Origin: Hyparrhenia diplandra
Lineage: Eukaryota > Streptophyta > Magnoliopsida > Poales > Poaceae
NCBI GenBank assembly: GCA_015847255.1
Contig: JADLZK010001351.1
Span: 81,500 to 145,499 of the forward strand
Length of the DNA stretch: 64,000 nucleotides
Reading direction: 5' to 3'
The translations under genes and the position numbers were made by a program. Numbering within the stretch: position 1 is the first letter of the stretch; each line of letters starts with the position of its first letter. Under the pieces are notes generated by a model. That model saw only the letters and a program-made list of their open reading frames with translations, made no database searches and had not been told where the DNA came from. Of the stretch, positions 1 to 12,500 are shown piece after piece.

Positions 1-194
1 TGTCTCTAATTCCGCCATTATGCACTATGGATTCTGGGCTTAATTTTTTTTTCTAATGTTTGGGAACAGCTTGATCTTATTTATCATGATAAGCTTCACT
101 TTGTGCTGAAAAATGAATCTTCTAGCATATTATGTTTTTCTTGGTAGACTCGATAACTTTTACTTGCTAATAACCTTTTTCTACAACTATGTAG

Positions 195-311
195 GCTGAC
201 ACAAACAAAGATGGACAGTTGAGCATGAACGAGATGATTGAGAACCCCTATGTCTTTTACAATGCTTTATTCACAGAAGATGATTATGGCTTTCATGATG
301 AGCTCCGTTAG
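195..311 (+). CDS. EF-hand protein, C-terminal exon (calumenin/reticulocalbin-like), 5' part outside window
   Basis: This is the last coding exon of a gene entering from the left. It follows an acceptor ending in TGTAG and codes for 38 residues before TAG. The first residues contain an EF-hand calcium loop (DTNKDGQLSMNE, with D, N, D, G, S and E in the usual ligand positions). An acidic tail follows, ending in HDELR. Calumenin/reticulocalbin-like EF-hand proteins act in the secretory pathway and often end in HDEL or HDEF. Here one Arg follows HDEL, so retrieval by the KDEL receptor is doubtful. Bases 1-194 read as intron. The gene converges on the P450 to its right. The EF-hand call is strong; the exact family rests on the tail and is moderate. 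Confidence 0.75.
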   Translation, partial: ADTNKDGQLSMNEMIENPYVFYNALFTEDDYGFHDELR

Positions 312-1127
312 TTCCTTAATCAAGTAAGGGCACAAACCTGTACTCTGTTCTGCTTTCTGCATTTGCCAGCTTTCATTTGCCCACAACTTGGCATTCTGTA
401 GCAGCACAAAGCTGTATGGAATCGGCCACTGTAGGAAGTCGGAACTCGGAAGACTGTTATGCACTGCTGAGATCATCTCAGTGGCCTGTCTGAATTCATC
501 CACCATCTGATGGTACATCACTTACCTACCTCTTAGATTTTTTTTTTGATAATAACTATCTCTTAGATTTAAGCCTTGTATATATTTATAACCTGGGCGG
601 TTTTTGTTTCTTGACAGGTGATTCCATGTAAAAACAAGCATGTTTTTAGATGCACCTGCTGTAGAAGCTTATGTTCTTTTGTAGCCTTTAGCCCTTTTCT
701 AGTTTATTTTTTAATCGTATATGAACGGTGAGGAGTGAGGATGCGAGTGAGTTTTGGTTCTTTCATTTTTTGATACAAAAAGCTTCTATCAGAATCGCAA
801 TTTGTAAAACCATACAAAACCAGGAAGTTGTTACTGTAAGCCATGAATTGCCCATCCTGAATTTTAGCTGTAAAGATTGTGCAAATCTCGTTAAATCTGC
901 CACATTCATACAAATTCTTCTACTGAAGTTGTATCTGCAATACGACAACACCTTCACCGGCTGTTCAATACGTGCAATCTTGTTCACCATCTATATTTAC
1001 ATTACATATATATATCCTATATATATACTCACTATATGCAAATTATATGAATATATATAGAAGTAGAAATTACTACAGACAAGAAGACACGCCGTGGTAC
1101 CATCACGTGACCCCAACAGTGGCAGTC
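312..1127. other. convergent intergenic/3' UTR region
   Basis: This is AT-rich sequence between the EF-hand stop and the P450 stop. It should hold both 3' UTRs. Several short open frames on both strands have no family features. An alternating AT stretch lies near 1000-1065. No other element is recognised. Confidence 0.5.
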
Positions 1128-3084
1128 TCAGTCCCTCCTGATGGCCCTGAGCTTGACGCCGTGGCGGAAGGCAAGGACGAGGTCGAAGTCGAACTGGATG
1201 GGCGACTCCATGGCCGGCGAGTGTCGGAACGTGTACCGGCGGTAGAGCTCGACCACGGCGAGCTTCACCTGCTGCAGCGCGAACTTGTGCCCGATGCACG
1301 CCCTCGGCCCGACGCCGAAGGGGATGTGCGCGTACGGGTGGCGCGTCCGCTCCTCCTCCGCCTCCGGCGCGAACCGCTCCGGCCGGAACTCCTCCGGCTC
1401 CGGGAACTGCGCCGCGTCCCGGGCCAGCACCCCCGGCGCCAGCCACACGTACGCGCCCTGCCGTGCAGACGAAGCAAAAACCTTTCGTTACGTTTGTTTG
1501 CTGCAAGCGGTCCAACTGGCTGACAGCATGAAGCTCGATCAGATCGCCGGCGGCGCCGCGTTACCTTTGGGAGGACGTAGCCGCCGATCTCCACGCGCTC
1601 CGAGGTCTGCCTGGCGATGAGCGGCGAGACGAGGTGGAACCGCATGGCCTCCTTGATGACCTGTTCGAGGTAGGGGAACCGGCTCTGGAGCTCATCGGCG
1701 TCCGGCGCGCGTCCGTCGCGCGGCGCGAAGCCGTCCACCTCCCGGAGCAGCTTCTCCTCCACGCGCGGGTGGCACGACACCAGGTACACCACCGACGACA
1801 GCGTGAACGCCGTCGTCTTGGTGCCGGCGATGAGGTGCTCGTACGCAAGCGCGCGGACGTGCCTGTCCGCCAGCGCGAAGTCCTTGGCGCCGCGGCCGTT
1901 CTCCATCGCGTCCAGCAGCGCCGCGATGAAGTCCAGCGGGGCGGCGCCGTCGCGGTCGCCGTCACCGCAACGCCGGCGCGTGGCCCGATCTCGCCGCCGG
2001 CCGGCTATGATCGCGTCGATGCGGGAGCACAGCCGGCGCTCGTTCTCGTTCATCTTGTAGTCCGCCGTGCCGGGCACCCGCCGTAGCAGCCGCTTGCACG
2101 GCGTCTGGACGCACGGGAGGAAGAGCCCAAGGATGGTGGACAGCGAGCTCGACAGGTCCATCTTGACGAACTCCATGGACAGCTTGTACTCCTTGAGGAA
2201 CTCCCTGACGTTGTCGTCGCCCTCGCCGCCTTCGGCCTCGCTGCCGCCTGCGGCATTCTTTGACAGGCCGAACTCGATGCCGAATGCCGTCTTGCCGATG
2301 ATGTCGATGGCCATCCGGAGCGAGAGCTGGCAGAAGGGGATGCAGTCTTGGTCCGGGCAGCCGGCGATGTTGGCCACCAGTATGTCCACATACGACTGCA
2401 TCACTGGAATGAGCCCGGCAAGCCGCGCAGGCTGGTAGAGCGGGACCACTGTGCTCCTCATCGCCGACCATGTTGAGTCCCTGACATCATATGAGTAAGC
2501 TCACTGACTCAATCAACAAAATCCATGCTTTTCAGACAACAAATTTTATTCCATGCCTTCTCTATCTGAACATTCATTCGGTTCAACAGCAACTAGCAGC
2601 ACCTGGTGAGGAAGAGGGCGTCCTGGTGCAGGGAACCGATTGATGGCGGCGGGGTGCTCCGATTGCGGATGTCCTTGAACTTCTTGATGCCAACCTCCTT
2701 GCACAGCTCGGCATTGGCCACGATCACCAGTGGCTGCCTTCCCATGTGAAACCTGCGCATGGTGACCATGGTTACTTCTCCTCTATGCATTAGATCTGTA
2801 GAGCCTTTAACAACTCAGGAGGATTACCTGAAGATTGGACCATACTCCTTGGCAATGGCACGGAAAACGTCTGGCCCATTCTTGGCAAGAAGGTGAAGAT
2901 GGCCTATGGGGAATCTGGTTGGAGGCCCTGGGACTCTCCTCACACTCCACAAGGGTGCATAGAAGTATATCAGAAATATGCTGAACAGGGACAGAAAAGA
3001 TACGAGCACAGGGGACAGTACGCTTTGGTGACAAACAGTGTCAACTGTGAGTGCAGCAGCATCACAACTGGTTGTAATCTCCAT
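1128..3084 (-). CDS. CYP711A6: MAX1-type cytochrome P450 (CYP711A clade), strigolactone biosynthesis; probably CYP711A6
   Basis: Four exons on the minus strand, 3084-2828, 2752-2603, 2480-1565 and 1457-1128, all with GT-AG introns, give 550 codons without a break. Seen in order: N-terminal membrane anchor (about residues 21-46), proline hinge VPGPPTRFP (51-59), I-helix AGTKTT (354-359), K-helix ExxR EAMR (413-416) and heme loop [10 protein letters not shown] (488-497, heme Cys495). The [12 protein letters not shown] and KFKDI blocks identify the MAX1/CYP711 family. These ER-bound enzymes oxidise carlactone to carlactonoic acid, and in rice some copies form 4-deoxyorobanchol or orobanchol. The start is the first ATG before the anchor, with a TATA box about 80 bases upstream. 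CYP711A6 is inferred from the cysteine-synthase neighbour and was not checked; the family call is firm. Confidence 0.93.
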
Positions 3085-3163
3085 GAGAGAAGCTTGGACA
3101 CTGGCAAGTGTGGAAGAGAGGAGCTGCCTGGTTGCTGGTGTCCGACTGATGTTTCTTGTGCCA

Positions 3164-3170
3164 ATTTATA
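3164..3170 (-). promoter_or_regulatory. TATA box of the MAX1-like gene
   Basis: TATAAAT on the minus strand lies 80 bases upstream of the P450 ATG. A start site about 30 bases downstream would leave a 5' UTR near 50 bases. Position and sequence fit; transcription was not tested. Confidence 0.6.
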
Positions 3171-5999
3171 AAGGGTGAGGAGAATAGTATCCGATGTTGT
3201 CCTCATGTTTGTAGTCATCAGATCATGCTGTTCCAGTCGATCTGCGCCATACGATGAATATTATCAGAGGAATCACATGCTGCATATGACAACACATCAG
3301 CAGTCGATCTGTTACCAGTCCAGAGGTTTCTGTCACAACATGTCAATCAACGCTATCGTCCTCTGATTTTTCATTCCTGTGATCAATTCTATGATGCATT
3401 ATCAATCACGGATTGTTACAGCAATTATTTACATACGGTGGCTATTTACTTCTGATTTACTGTTTTTTTTTAATCTTTGACAATGCCTGATTAATTAACT
3501 TTTTCTTGTAATTCAGTTCATATATACTCAGTTCTGTTGCATAATCAATGTTCTAAACATTGGAGGGAATTATAAATTGGATTTTACTGCATGCACTGGT
3601 AGTCTGAAAGGGTCACAGGAACAACTGCAGCTATTTAGACCAGCAGAAGAAGCTGGTCACAATTTTATTACATTTATAATCAAATACTAGTAAAAGTCTT
3701 GTGCACGAAAAAGCAGATAAAGGTAAAAATAAATAAATAAATAATGTATGCATGTGTCGGCATACAAAAACGGTGATTTGTTTCAGGACTGACTTCACCT
3801 AAGTAAGCCATACCAATTGAGTTCTATTCAAAATTATGAACCTGCAGCCAGCATATGGACGACAGCACAAACAGAATAAAGCACTAAGTTCTGGAGTTCT
3901 CCTCACATCATTTTCTCATGGAATTGGGGTCTGGTTATGGACTAGTCACTTCAGACACACTGTAAAGCACATGTCGCAATGACATCGGTCACACGATGGC
4001 GATAGTAACAAATCATATTGAAAGGAAGAATCAATTTGACCAGAATGATGCACTGATTCAGCCACTGTAATGTGTCCCAGAGATTCACACCATCTATTTC
4101 ATGTGTTGGCCAATTCCAATCAAAATTGCTGTCTGATAATCAGTATATGAATGGAATAAACTTTCTAAGGATCTCCAGATTCCATATAGGACACTACGAT
4201 TCTGACAAAACAGAATTGACACCACCATACTAGACTGGCAGGTATCTTTCAATCTTCTTTTCTTGCTATGAGTTTGTACGCTACAAAGCTCCCAATCCAT
4301 CAGCTGAATAAACAGCAGCTGTAAACTTGAAATTAACAGGTTGTCCATGATTTCCTAGTTACTAAAAAGTCAAAATTATGCTAGATGATAGCTACTGTTT
4401 GATGAAACAGTATGATCTATTCAGCTTTAAAAAATCACCCTGATGATTATAATGATAGATAATGATATAACAAACTGGGTTTCTGAGGCAGAGCACCAGT
4501 CATGGTGTAGCGCAGGGATTTTTTTTTCTTGGCGCTGCGTTTTCTTTGTTGCTTTCAAAACGTTTGACAAAACACATAGGCTCTAGCTACATTTTAGGTC
4601 AAGTGCAGAACTATGCAGAAAAGAAGCCGAAGATGGAGAAGACTATTGAGCATAGAAAGAGCAAGACATTTCAGAAGTTGCTCCACCCTTCTCTTTTCTT
4701 GAGGTAACTATCAACCCTAGAAACTTCATATGACACACTGGTGGTTTATGTATTGTCACTAACTAATACTTCATCCTTGTTTAATTTTAAACACAGATGT
4801 CATGCATCAGTTACTACAGCTGATGAATACTTACTGGAAAGCCTGACAGAAGATATTTCGTAGGTCGTAGGCTGATAGGCTATACCAATATCCTCGAATA
4901 TTCTTGGACCCGCCAAAGTCAGAAATGTACCCCGAGCTACACAGTGTATTCCATTGGAAAATGTGAGTGAATGATACACGGACCACCAAAAGTGACTGAA
5001 GACCTGTCACTTTTTTGGGCCAACTTGCAAACGCACCACAATGACAACGATAATCATATATTCAGTACATCATAGAGCTAAGTCATAGGGTCTTGTGAGC
5101 ACCTCCTGCTTGTGTACTACTAGTTCAAATTATATGCTGGTTGCCGTGGCGTGATACCTTGGTTACAGAGCTGAGTGGAGTTGGTGATTCACAATTATTG
5201 AAACCAAGATTCACACGGCTAAATGTTGCAGTGCACTACTTGTGGAGCCTTTCTGATTGTGTAGTGATTTCAACAATGTGCTGCACTAGCACAATACAAC
5301 ACATCGGTAAACCTGTAGTGCAAATCTCTTGATTGGATGGTGAGTAGTAGGTTTGGGTCCCACTACAAATGACTGAAAAACTGTGGCTTTTGTTCATCAG
5401 TTTTGAGCCCCCTCCCCCTCCTTGCAAGATCAGATTTGACGAGTACTGTGGGAGGAAAAGAATTAACATGACAAACCCCTAGCTGGCCAATTATTGTACC
5501 AAAGGGTTTGAACTGCTGCTGTTGCCCTTTTGCATGGTCTTTGGTGTGTAGTGTATTTTTTGCTCCTGAATTCTGCCTCTCCTTTTTTCTGACAGTGATG
5601 TGCAGAAAGCCGAGAAACTCTCATTTGGACGTGCAACTTGATTGCTCAGTGTTTGGAGATGGTTGGCTGGGCCGGCACAGCCTATGCAGGGTGAGTCAAT
5701 GGGTACATTTCAGTAGGAAGCTAGGTAGCTGGTGGGTTTGTACAGTTTATGTGGATACCAAGGATTCAGAGTTGATGACTGAAAGTGAAATGCTCTCATT
5801 TGTGTGTCGATCCTCACATCTGACATCTGTTTGGGCACTCTTGAATCGTTGTTTACCATCAATTATATATTCAAGCCTGTAGAGTCAGATTCAGGAAGTG
5901 AAAGTGAAGATATGAGGAGTAATTGTTGGAGTTAACCATTTGGGGCCTTCTTGGCATTTCGCAAGGAATAGCAAAATCTCTCCAAATCCCACAAGAACG
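3171..5999. other. unassigned AT-rich intergenic DNA upstream of the P450
   Basis: This should contain the P450 upstream region. Open frames here (for example 5508-5882) are short, lack domains and are not believed. No terminal repeats or known family were recognised. Confidence 0.4.
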
Positions 6000-6613
6000 C
6001 TCCATTCTTAAAAGCGTCACTGGACCATCTGATCAGCAATTGTGCAGTCCGGAATGAGACGAGGACAGAGACACTGGTCCACCTATGCAAAAACTGTCCA
6101 TACACCAAGGAGGTATGGAGTTATATAAAGCAATGGTACAACCTGACTATCTTCGATACAGTGAATGAAGCAGGCTCCGGTCATGCATTTTGGTGGAGAT
6201 GTAGACGAAAGTTCAATAAGAATATCTTTAAGTAAGTTGACGGAATCTTGATCTACTTATGGTGGAATGTGTGGAAAGAGCTCAATAGAAGAATTTTCCA
6301 GCAACAACAACTGCAAACCGTTACAAGTGGCATATCTTTGCAAGGATGACATAAATCAATACCGTTTAGCACAATCACCAAATCCTCGTACTGACCAAGA
6401 CACTTAGTGTTCTAGCCTTTTTTCTCAGTAGTAGCAGTTGCTTCAATATTGTAAAGTTTTCTCTAGTAGTTTTTAGTGGCCTGGTGGCCAAAGTGGGGAT
6501 GTACAGTTGTATTTTTGTTTTGATTTTGTACGACTTTTTTTCTTATTCCATCTAATAAAATCAGCGGCAAAGCTTTTGCCGTTTCGTTCCCAAAAAAAAA
6601 AAAAAAAAAAAAA
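6000..6613 (+). mobile_element. 3' fragment of a LINE (zf-RVT region plus poly(A))
   Basis: One frame with several stops reads like the zinc-binding C-terminal region of plant L1-type LINE polyproteins: NETRTETLVHLCKNCPY, then KEVWSYIKQWY, then LWWNVWKELNRRIF. A 3' UTR-like stretch follows, with an AATAAA-type signal near 6553, ending in about 22 A. The copy is 5'-truncated and decayed, with no RT core left. The left edge is approximate and no target duplication was identified. Confidence 0.7.
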
Positions 6614-9412
6614 GAGAGACAAGGAGCTATGAGCCTATGACAATCAGTTACCTTTCAATAGTATATTATATAGTGGGAGAACAGTAACCCATGCCCGACC
6701 CCATTTGGATAGAAAAACTGGAATACTAAATGAACACAAAGTCTCCTAATCTATAGATAGCATAGAATCTCCTTTCTTAAAAGAGCATTCAACAGGTAAA
6801 ATCTAACAGGCTCATAGCAAATAGGTGTTCTAAAGTTGCCCCAGCATTGGCATCAATCTGGCAAGAGTACTTTCCTTTGGCTCTATTCATACTTTACATG
6901 ACAGGTGCTCGTCTACATGAAAAACCCTGTGCTACTAAAGATCCATCCTTTTTGGTCTTTGGATTTTCCTTGGCCTAATTATTCTCTTGTTCGTAGGGTG
7001 TCAGTGACAGGCATTAACAGACAAAGGTCACAGGAGAATCACTGCGTCATGTCAAAATGCTAATGATCTAGGTCCTCACAAAGTGTCAAGTGCTTGATTT
7101 GACTACCATGCACAGTGTCCCTCTTATTCTAGTTTATCATAGATGAATTACACACTGCCTTTGTCCCGAAAAGAAAGGCGATTCTAGTTTTATTCTTAGT
7201 CACACTATTTTATGTTTGACCAAATTTATGAAAAGGGCATCAACATATATGACTTCAAATAGGTATGGAAACATATTTCATACTTATTTGGCACTATAAA
7301 TAGCTGGACGTTTTTTACATAATATTTATATAGTGTTTGATTTAAGAAATAACTCTTTCTAGACAAGTTGGTGCATCGTGAGTCCATTCTGCAAATTTGA
7401 TGGAATGACTTCGTTCCCTATACTATTATTACTAATTCTTAACTTGTGAGAAACAAACTGAGCCCATTACTTTGTATTAACCAACAGAAAAGTAAGAAGT
7501 GAGAAGACGATGAATTAACCATTTCTCAAACAAACACTTTTCGGGATGGAGGTAATAACATGAATAGTAAATTTCAAGCAACGTCAAAGTGGAATTTAAG
7601 AGAAATTAATTAAATAAATATAAACTATTGTCAGATTATTATTGTTTCTTACTATGGGACTCATGTTGCTGCCAAAGTTTTCAGAGTACGCCTGGAAGAT
7701 CAGAAATTCAGCATGTCCATAAGGGAACCAAAATAGTAATGAGAAGTAGAGGGATTCAAACCAAAACAGTCACGATTCATGCATTTGTTGAGAGAACCCA
7801 ACAACAACATGTAATAAAAAGGAGAGGGATTCAAGCCAAGCCACTCACAATTGGATCTGTCTTGCAGCACAATTCGGCAGACAATGTACGACATCAGCAG
7901 TGACGACGGCGGCGGCGGTCCTCCTTCACGACTACCTCTAACCGATGCTACTGCCGACACGAGGCAACGACCGCGGCCGACGAGGTAGAAACCGGCGGCG
8001 TCGCCGGCGAGCCGGAAGAGGTGACGGCGTTGATGGAGGAGGGAGGAACAGAGGAAAGCGACTCATCCCTGCCATGAGGGTCCACTCGTCAGGGTCCTGA
8101 TGTTCTCCTCCCAACCTCAACTCCGGCGGCGGTTCCCGTCACCCTGCATCCCTAGCCGCGACGACTCCTCGATCGCTGGCGAGTGTCGTCGTCCCTGACT
8201 CTCCGCTCTGGTAGCTCCCAGCATCCCCCGAGCCGACCATCCTCGGCGGTTATTGATCTAGTGTGAACTGCACCTCGAAATCTCAATTTCTTTTTTTTAT
8301 GATGATTTATTATTTGAGCGTTTATGCCTTCAATTCAGAGAGCCATGCTTAGGATAAGGACTCAAATGCAAATGGATGGTTCAAGGGTGGATTTTCTACT
8401 GTTGTCTCCAGAAGCAAACCCAATGGAGTTCAGACCCAAAGCCCCAAAGGTATAGGAGTTCTTGCTGAAACCCACACCATTTGTTGTTGTTGAATCCGGA
8501 TATGTAATACTAATAAGTAGAAGAGCAGGTTACGGTGCCCTGACGCACAGATAAGACCTGAGTCAGTAAGATATCTGATCAGGTGGAGCATCTAGCGATG
8601 ACTCCAGCAATTTGGCATACCCATGCCCTTTGAAGTTCTTGCTGATTTTTTCAGATGGTAGAACTAAACATCCGGCTTTATCTCCAGACCAAACTTATTA
8701 CAAAGTCTAACGCACAAAAAGTCACATAGTTCATAGACACCTGTAGTTAAAACCAAAAACCAAACCTAAAAGTAAAGGGCCAACAATGAGATACAAAGAA
8801 AGTCATCGCTGCAGCCTCCAACTTGCCACATGCCTGTATAATCCATTCTTTTCTCTCTTCATTTTGCTGCTATTGGGCTCAGAGACGGAGCCAATGCGTC
8901 CCCTGAATAGAACCTGCAAATAAGTTTTAGGTTAAGATTTATCAAAAACCTTTGTTTTCTTCTTGCGGATAACCACACCATTGCGTTTTTCTGTGCCATC
9001 TGGCTACACATCCATGATTCGATTCAAACTGCGCGTGCCTTATTTAAGGAAAATTTGCAGGGATTGCTCTAAATTTGGGGGCACTTCCTATCTTAATTGA
9101 AAGGCAGAGCTCCTGCCAAACCTTTCAAAATAAATTTGGGGGCACTTCCTATTTGTTGCAGGTTGTGGCAAACTGACAGTGACAATGTTCCTTCTCTTCA
9201 GCTGAAGAGTGGCTTGCACTCCAAGTACCAGTCTGAAGTTCCAGTCAACTAGTGCCTGCTATATCTGACTCAATTCCCCTTTCATGACGTACTGCATATT
9301 GTCTTGTATGCCAACATCCGTTTTTAATTTTATATATTCCAAATGTCAACAAAGTTTAGAGATTGGTTGAAGGGAAGCTTCTTGGATACTGCCCTGGCCT
9401 CCAATCTGGGAT
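6614..9412. other. intergenic DNA between the P450 and the cysteine-synthase-like gene
   Basis: Mostly AT-rich, apart from the Stowaway-like element at 7151-7552. A GC-rich island at about 7895-8260 contains low-complexity frames rich in Arg and Pro on the minus strand. It could be an old first exon or promoter, but no protein family is seen. Confidence 0.4.
7151..7552. mobile_element. degenerate Stowaway-like (Tc1/mariner) MITE
   Basis: The ends are imperfect inverted copies around TTTGTCCCGAAAAG and CTTTTCGGGATGGAGG, flanked by TA on both sides. The AT-rich interior has no coding potential. Ends and TA duplication match Stowaway elements; divergence makes the boundaries approximate. Confidence 0.55.
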
Positions 9413-9452
9413 ATGTATAAATAAACAGCAGCATGTATAAATAAACAGCAGC
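9413..9452 (+). promoter_or_regulatory. duplicated TATA region of the cysteine-synthase-like gene
   Basis: Two perfect tandem copies of the 20-base unit ATGTATAAATAAACAGCAGC lie at 9413-9432 and 9433-9452. Each carries TATAAATA (9416-9423 and 9436-9443). They sit 100-135 bases upstream of the ATG at 9551, the expected distance. Two start sites 20 bases apart are possible. Confidence 0.65.
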
Positions 9453-9550
9453 ATTGGAGCCCCTCCACTCCTACCATTGATTTGTTCAAGAGATTTGAAG
9501 CTCCCAGTTCTTGTTGGCGTTGTTGTAATTTGTAAATTAAGCAGACACAC

Positions 9551-12500
9551 ATGGAGGCGCAGGAAGGAAGGAAAGGGATACCGTCGTTGCTCTCCTCGCA
9601 GGGGGAGTGCATTGCGTCGAACATTACACAGGTGGCTGTTGTATTCCCTCTTTCTGTTGCATCATTTCTTCCTAGGAATACATGAAAGTGTTGTGAAGTC
9701 TGCTATTTTTGCTGTTGATGCTTGTTGCAAACCTGCAATTTGTTTGGAGTAAATTCTCTGCCTTTCAGCTGATTGGTTGGACGCCGCTGATAAAACTGAA
9801 AAATATTTCCAAAAAGAATGGCATAGACGCTCGCCTGATTGGGAAGATTGAGCCGTACCAGCCCCTTTCTTCTGTAAAGGATCGAAGTGCTCTCAGGTGA
9901 CTGCTCTACTTCACTTTACCAGTAATTCAGATGTAAAGTAGTGAAGCTATCTTAGTATGTACCAGTGCACTATAGCACTCTTGTGAACTGTGATCAACAG
10001 GCTAAGTTCTAACATTTCTCTCACTGATGACATAGTCTTCAATTCTTCATTGTGAGAAAGGGCTGTTAATTTAAATACTGTTCAATTAGCAGAAAAATGC
10101 TGATAATATGAAATGGCTGGTAATTGCACATGAGTTAACTGGTACACCTGAGGCTTGATTCCTTCTTCAGTGTAATTTTCTTTACTTCCAAATATCATAC
10201 AACTTTTTTTTAGATAAAGGAATTACATTCCGGCCTCTACAATAATTACATTCCGGTCTCTGCACTACCACACACAACCTAATTATTACAAGAAAAAACG
10301 AAAAACTTTAGTATAACGAAGAACCATACTAAAGGTAGCTCGTGGTTCAATATCAATTGAGCTCACTCGTCGACAGCATCAAAGTGAGCTCCATTGGACA
10401 AATAAGATAGCGACGTGTATCCCGTCAACCTTGAAGAGGTATCTTCCACGCGGAGGGCATGAGGCGGGACAAGAGCAAGAGGCTCACAACCTTCACTCAA
10501 CATCCAGGCGGTCTTATGTAGCGGACTCACCGCCACTTTGATCTGCATCGACAGATCCGGTCAACACGGGCCGCCACCTCGTCGAAGGAATGCACCTAAT
10601 CCATCGCTTGCAACAAATTGTGCAGATCGATAAGATGGATAGGGCCTTGCACCAGTGCATCACATTTGTAATCTTGTTAATCAAATCACAAGAGTGACAC
10701 AACACACCGTCACATACCTGACCACATTATCGCGATCATCTTCAAAAGTTGAGGAAGAAATGACCCATGTAGAAGTGAGAGACACTAGAAATTGTCTCTA
10801 TTCTCCATGGTTCAACACCTGTCATTGCAGCTTGGGCCGTTGCCACCGACGAATCGCCAATACGCTGACATCTGCACACACAGAACATGGCGGCGAATTC
10901 GGCCACAAGCGTGACAAACGGGTCATGAGGGATGGATCTGACCAGTGATTGTCGTGGCGAGGAGAACTGCAGACTCGCCGGCGCAAGGTGGCAGCGCCGC
11001 CGTTGAAATAGGAGGCTGGGTCCCGCAGTCTCGCCGGGGAAGGAGCGTCGTCGTCGCTGTCTTTGGGCTTCCGCCATGAGTTAGGAGCGCCGCCGCTACA
11101 TGGACAGGTGGGGAAGAAGTGACGGGGTGCTGCATGGGCAAGGAGAAGACCCCGCCGCCACCGCCTCGGACGCCGCGATTCGCCTCAATTAGCCCGCGGG
11201 AGAAGACCCCGCCGCCGCCGTCCTGCCGCTGTGGGCGGGTTGGCCCGTCACCGGCTCCAGCGAGGCCGGGTGGAGGAGCGGGGAGGAGATTTGCCGCCGG
11301 CGCCGGTAATGGCGCCGCCCGAGACGCCCTAGGGTTAGGGCGCCCACTGAACGCCACTCTATTAGATTCCTCCAAATATCATACAACTGTTTGTGAAATA
11401 ACTCAAACCATTAAATTGTTTTCCTAACAATTCGGGAATTGTAAATTTGCAGATTGATTGAAGATGCGGAGGAGAAAAGCCTGATCTCACCTGGCATAAC
11501 AACACTAGTGGCACTCACAAGTGGTAATCTTGGTATTGGTCTGGCATTTGTTGCAGCTCAGAAAGGCTACAGATTCGTTGCCGTCATGCCAGCCAAAATT
11601 GCAATAGATAAGCAGATACTGTTGAGATACATGGGCGTTGAAGTGATATTAGTTGGTAAGAAGCTACATACCATGTCCAATCGTCCATTATACCAATTGA
11701 GTAAGTTCCTCTGAACTCTAATGGGAACCTACTTATCTCTTGCAGATGCTACAATTAATGGATTCAAGGGGCTACTTGATAGAGTAGAACAGCTTAAGAA
11801 CGAAATGGAAAATGTTTATGTTATAGACCAGTTCACTAATCCTGCAAATCCTGATGCACACTTCAGATGGACTGGTAACGTGATCTCTTCAATGTAAATT
11901 GGCTGTGGTAGTAGTTTTGTTGGAACTATGTTAGAAGTCAGATGTTTGATTCTTCCTGGAACCATGCTCTTACAGTATTTTGTCCCATAATAGTCAATTG
12001 CATCTTAGAGTTGCTCCATGCAAGCATGAACTAAGCACTTAAAACTTCTGGAATAAAGCAGTCTGTGCAACTAACTCTTTCATGGAGTCGAGGCCGTGCT
12101 GACTTTTACATGAATACAGAATATAGAATAAAGATGCTGAAGGAAGTCCTTTTCGAATCCTTTTGTTTATCTATTGCTAATCCTGTAGCATTATAATCCA
12201 CAAAGCACTTCAGTAAATTATTGCTCTATTCCTGAGGCTTCTTTTCTATCCTAAAATTTGTTTATAGGACCTGAGATATGGAACGATACAAAAGGCAAAG
12301 TGGACATATTTGTTGCTGCAACAGGTTCAGGGGGGCACATTGACAGGCACTGGGAGGTATCTGAAGATGATGAATCCATCCGTAAAGCTAATCTGCGTTG
12401 AACCAGCTGAAAGTGCAGTAATTTCAGGTAAGACATGTAACCACTATATGTTTTTGAAAAATATTATGTGGCCACTATGTGTGTCAATGTTCCGCCGACG

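Noticed and set aside
1265..2471. Long overlapping open frames on both strands within the P450
   Set aside because: They are by-products of high GC content in exon 3; only the frame with the P450 motifs and matching splice phases is coding.
5508..5882. 124-residue open frame near the LINE fragment
   Set aside because: No domain, no homologous motif, and no splice context; chance frame.
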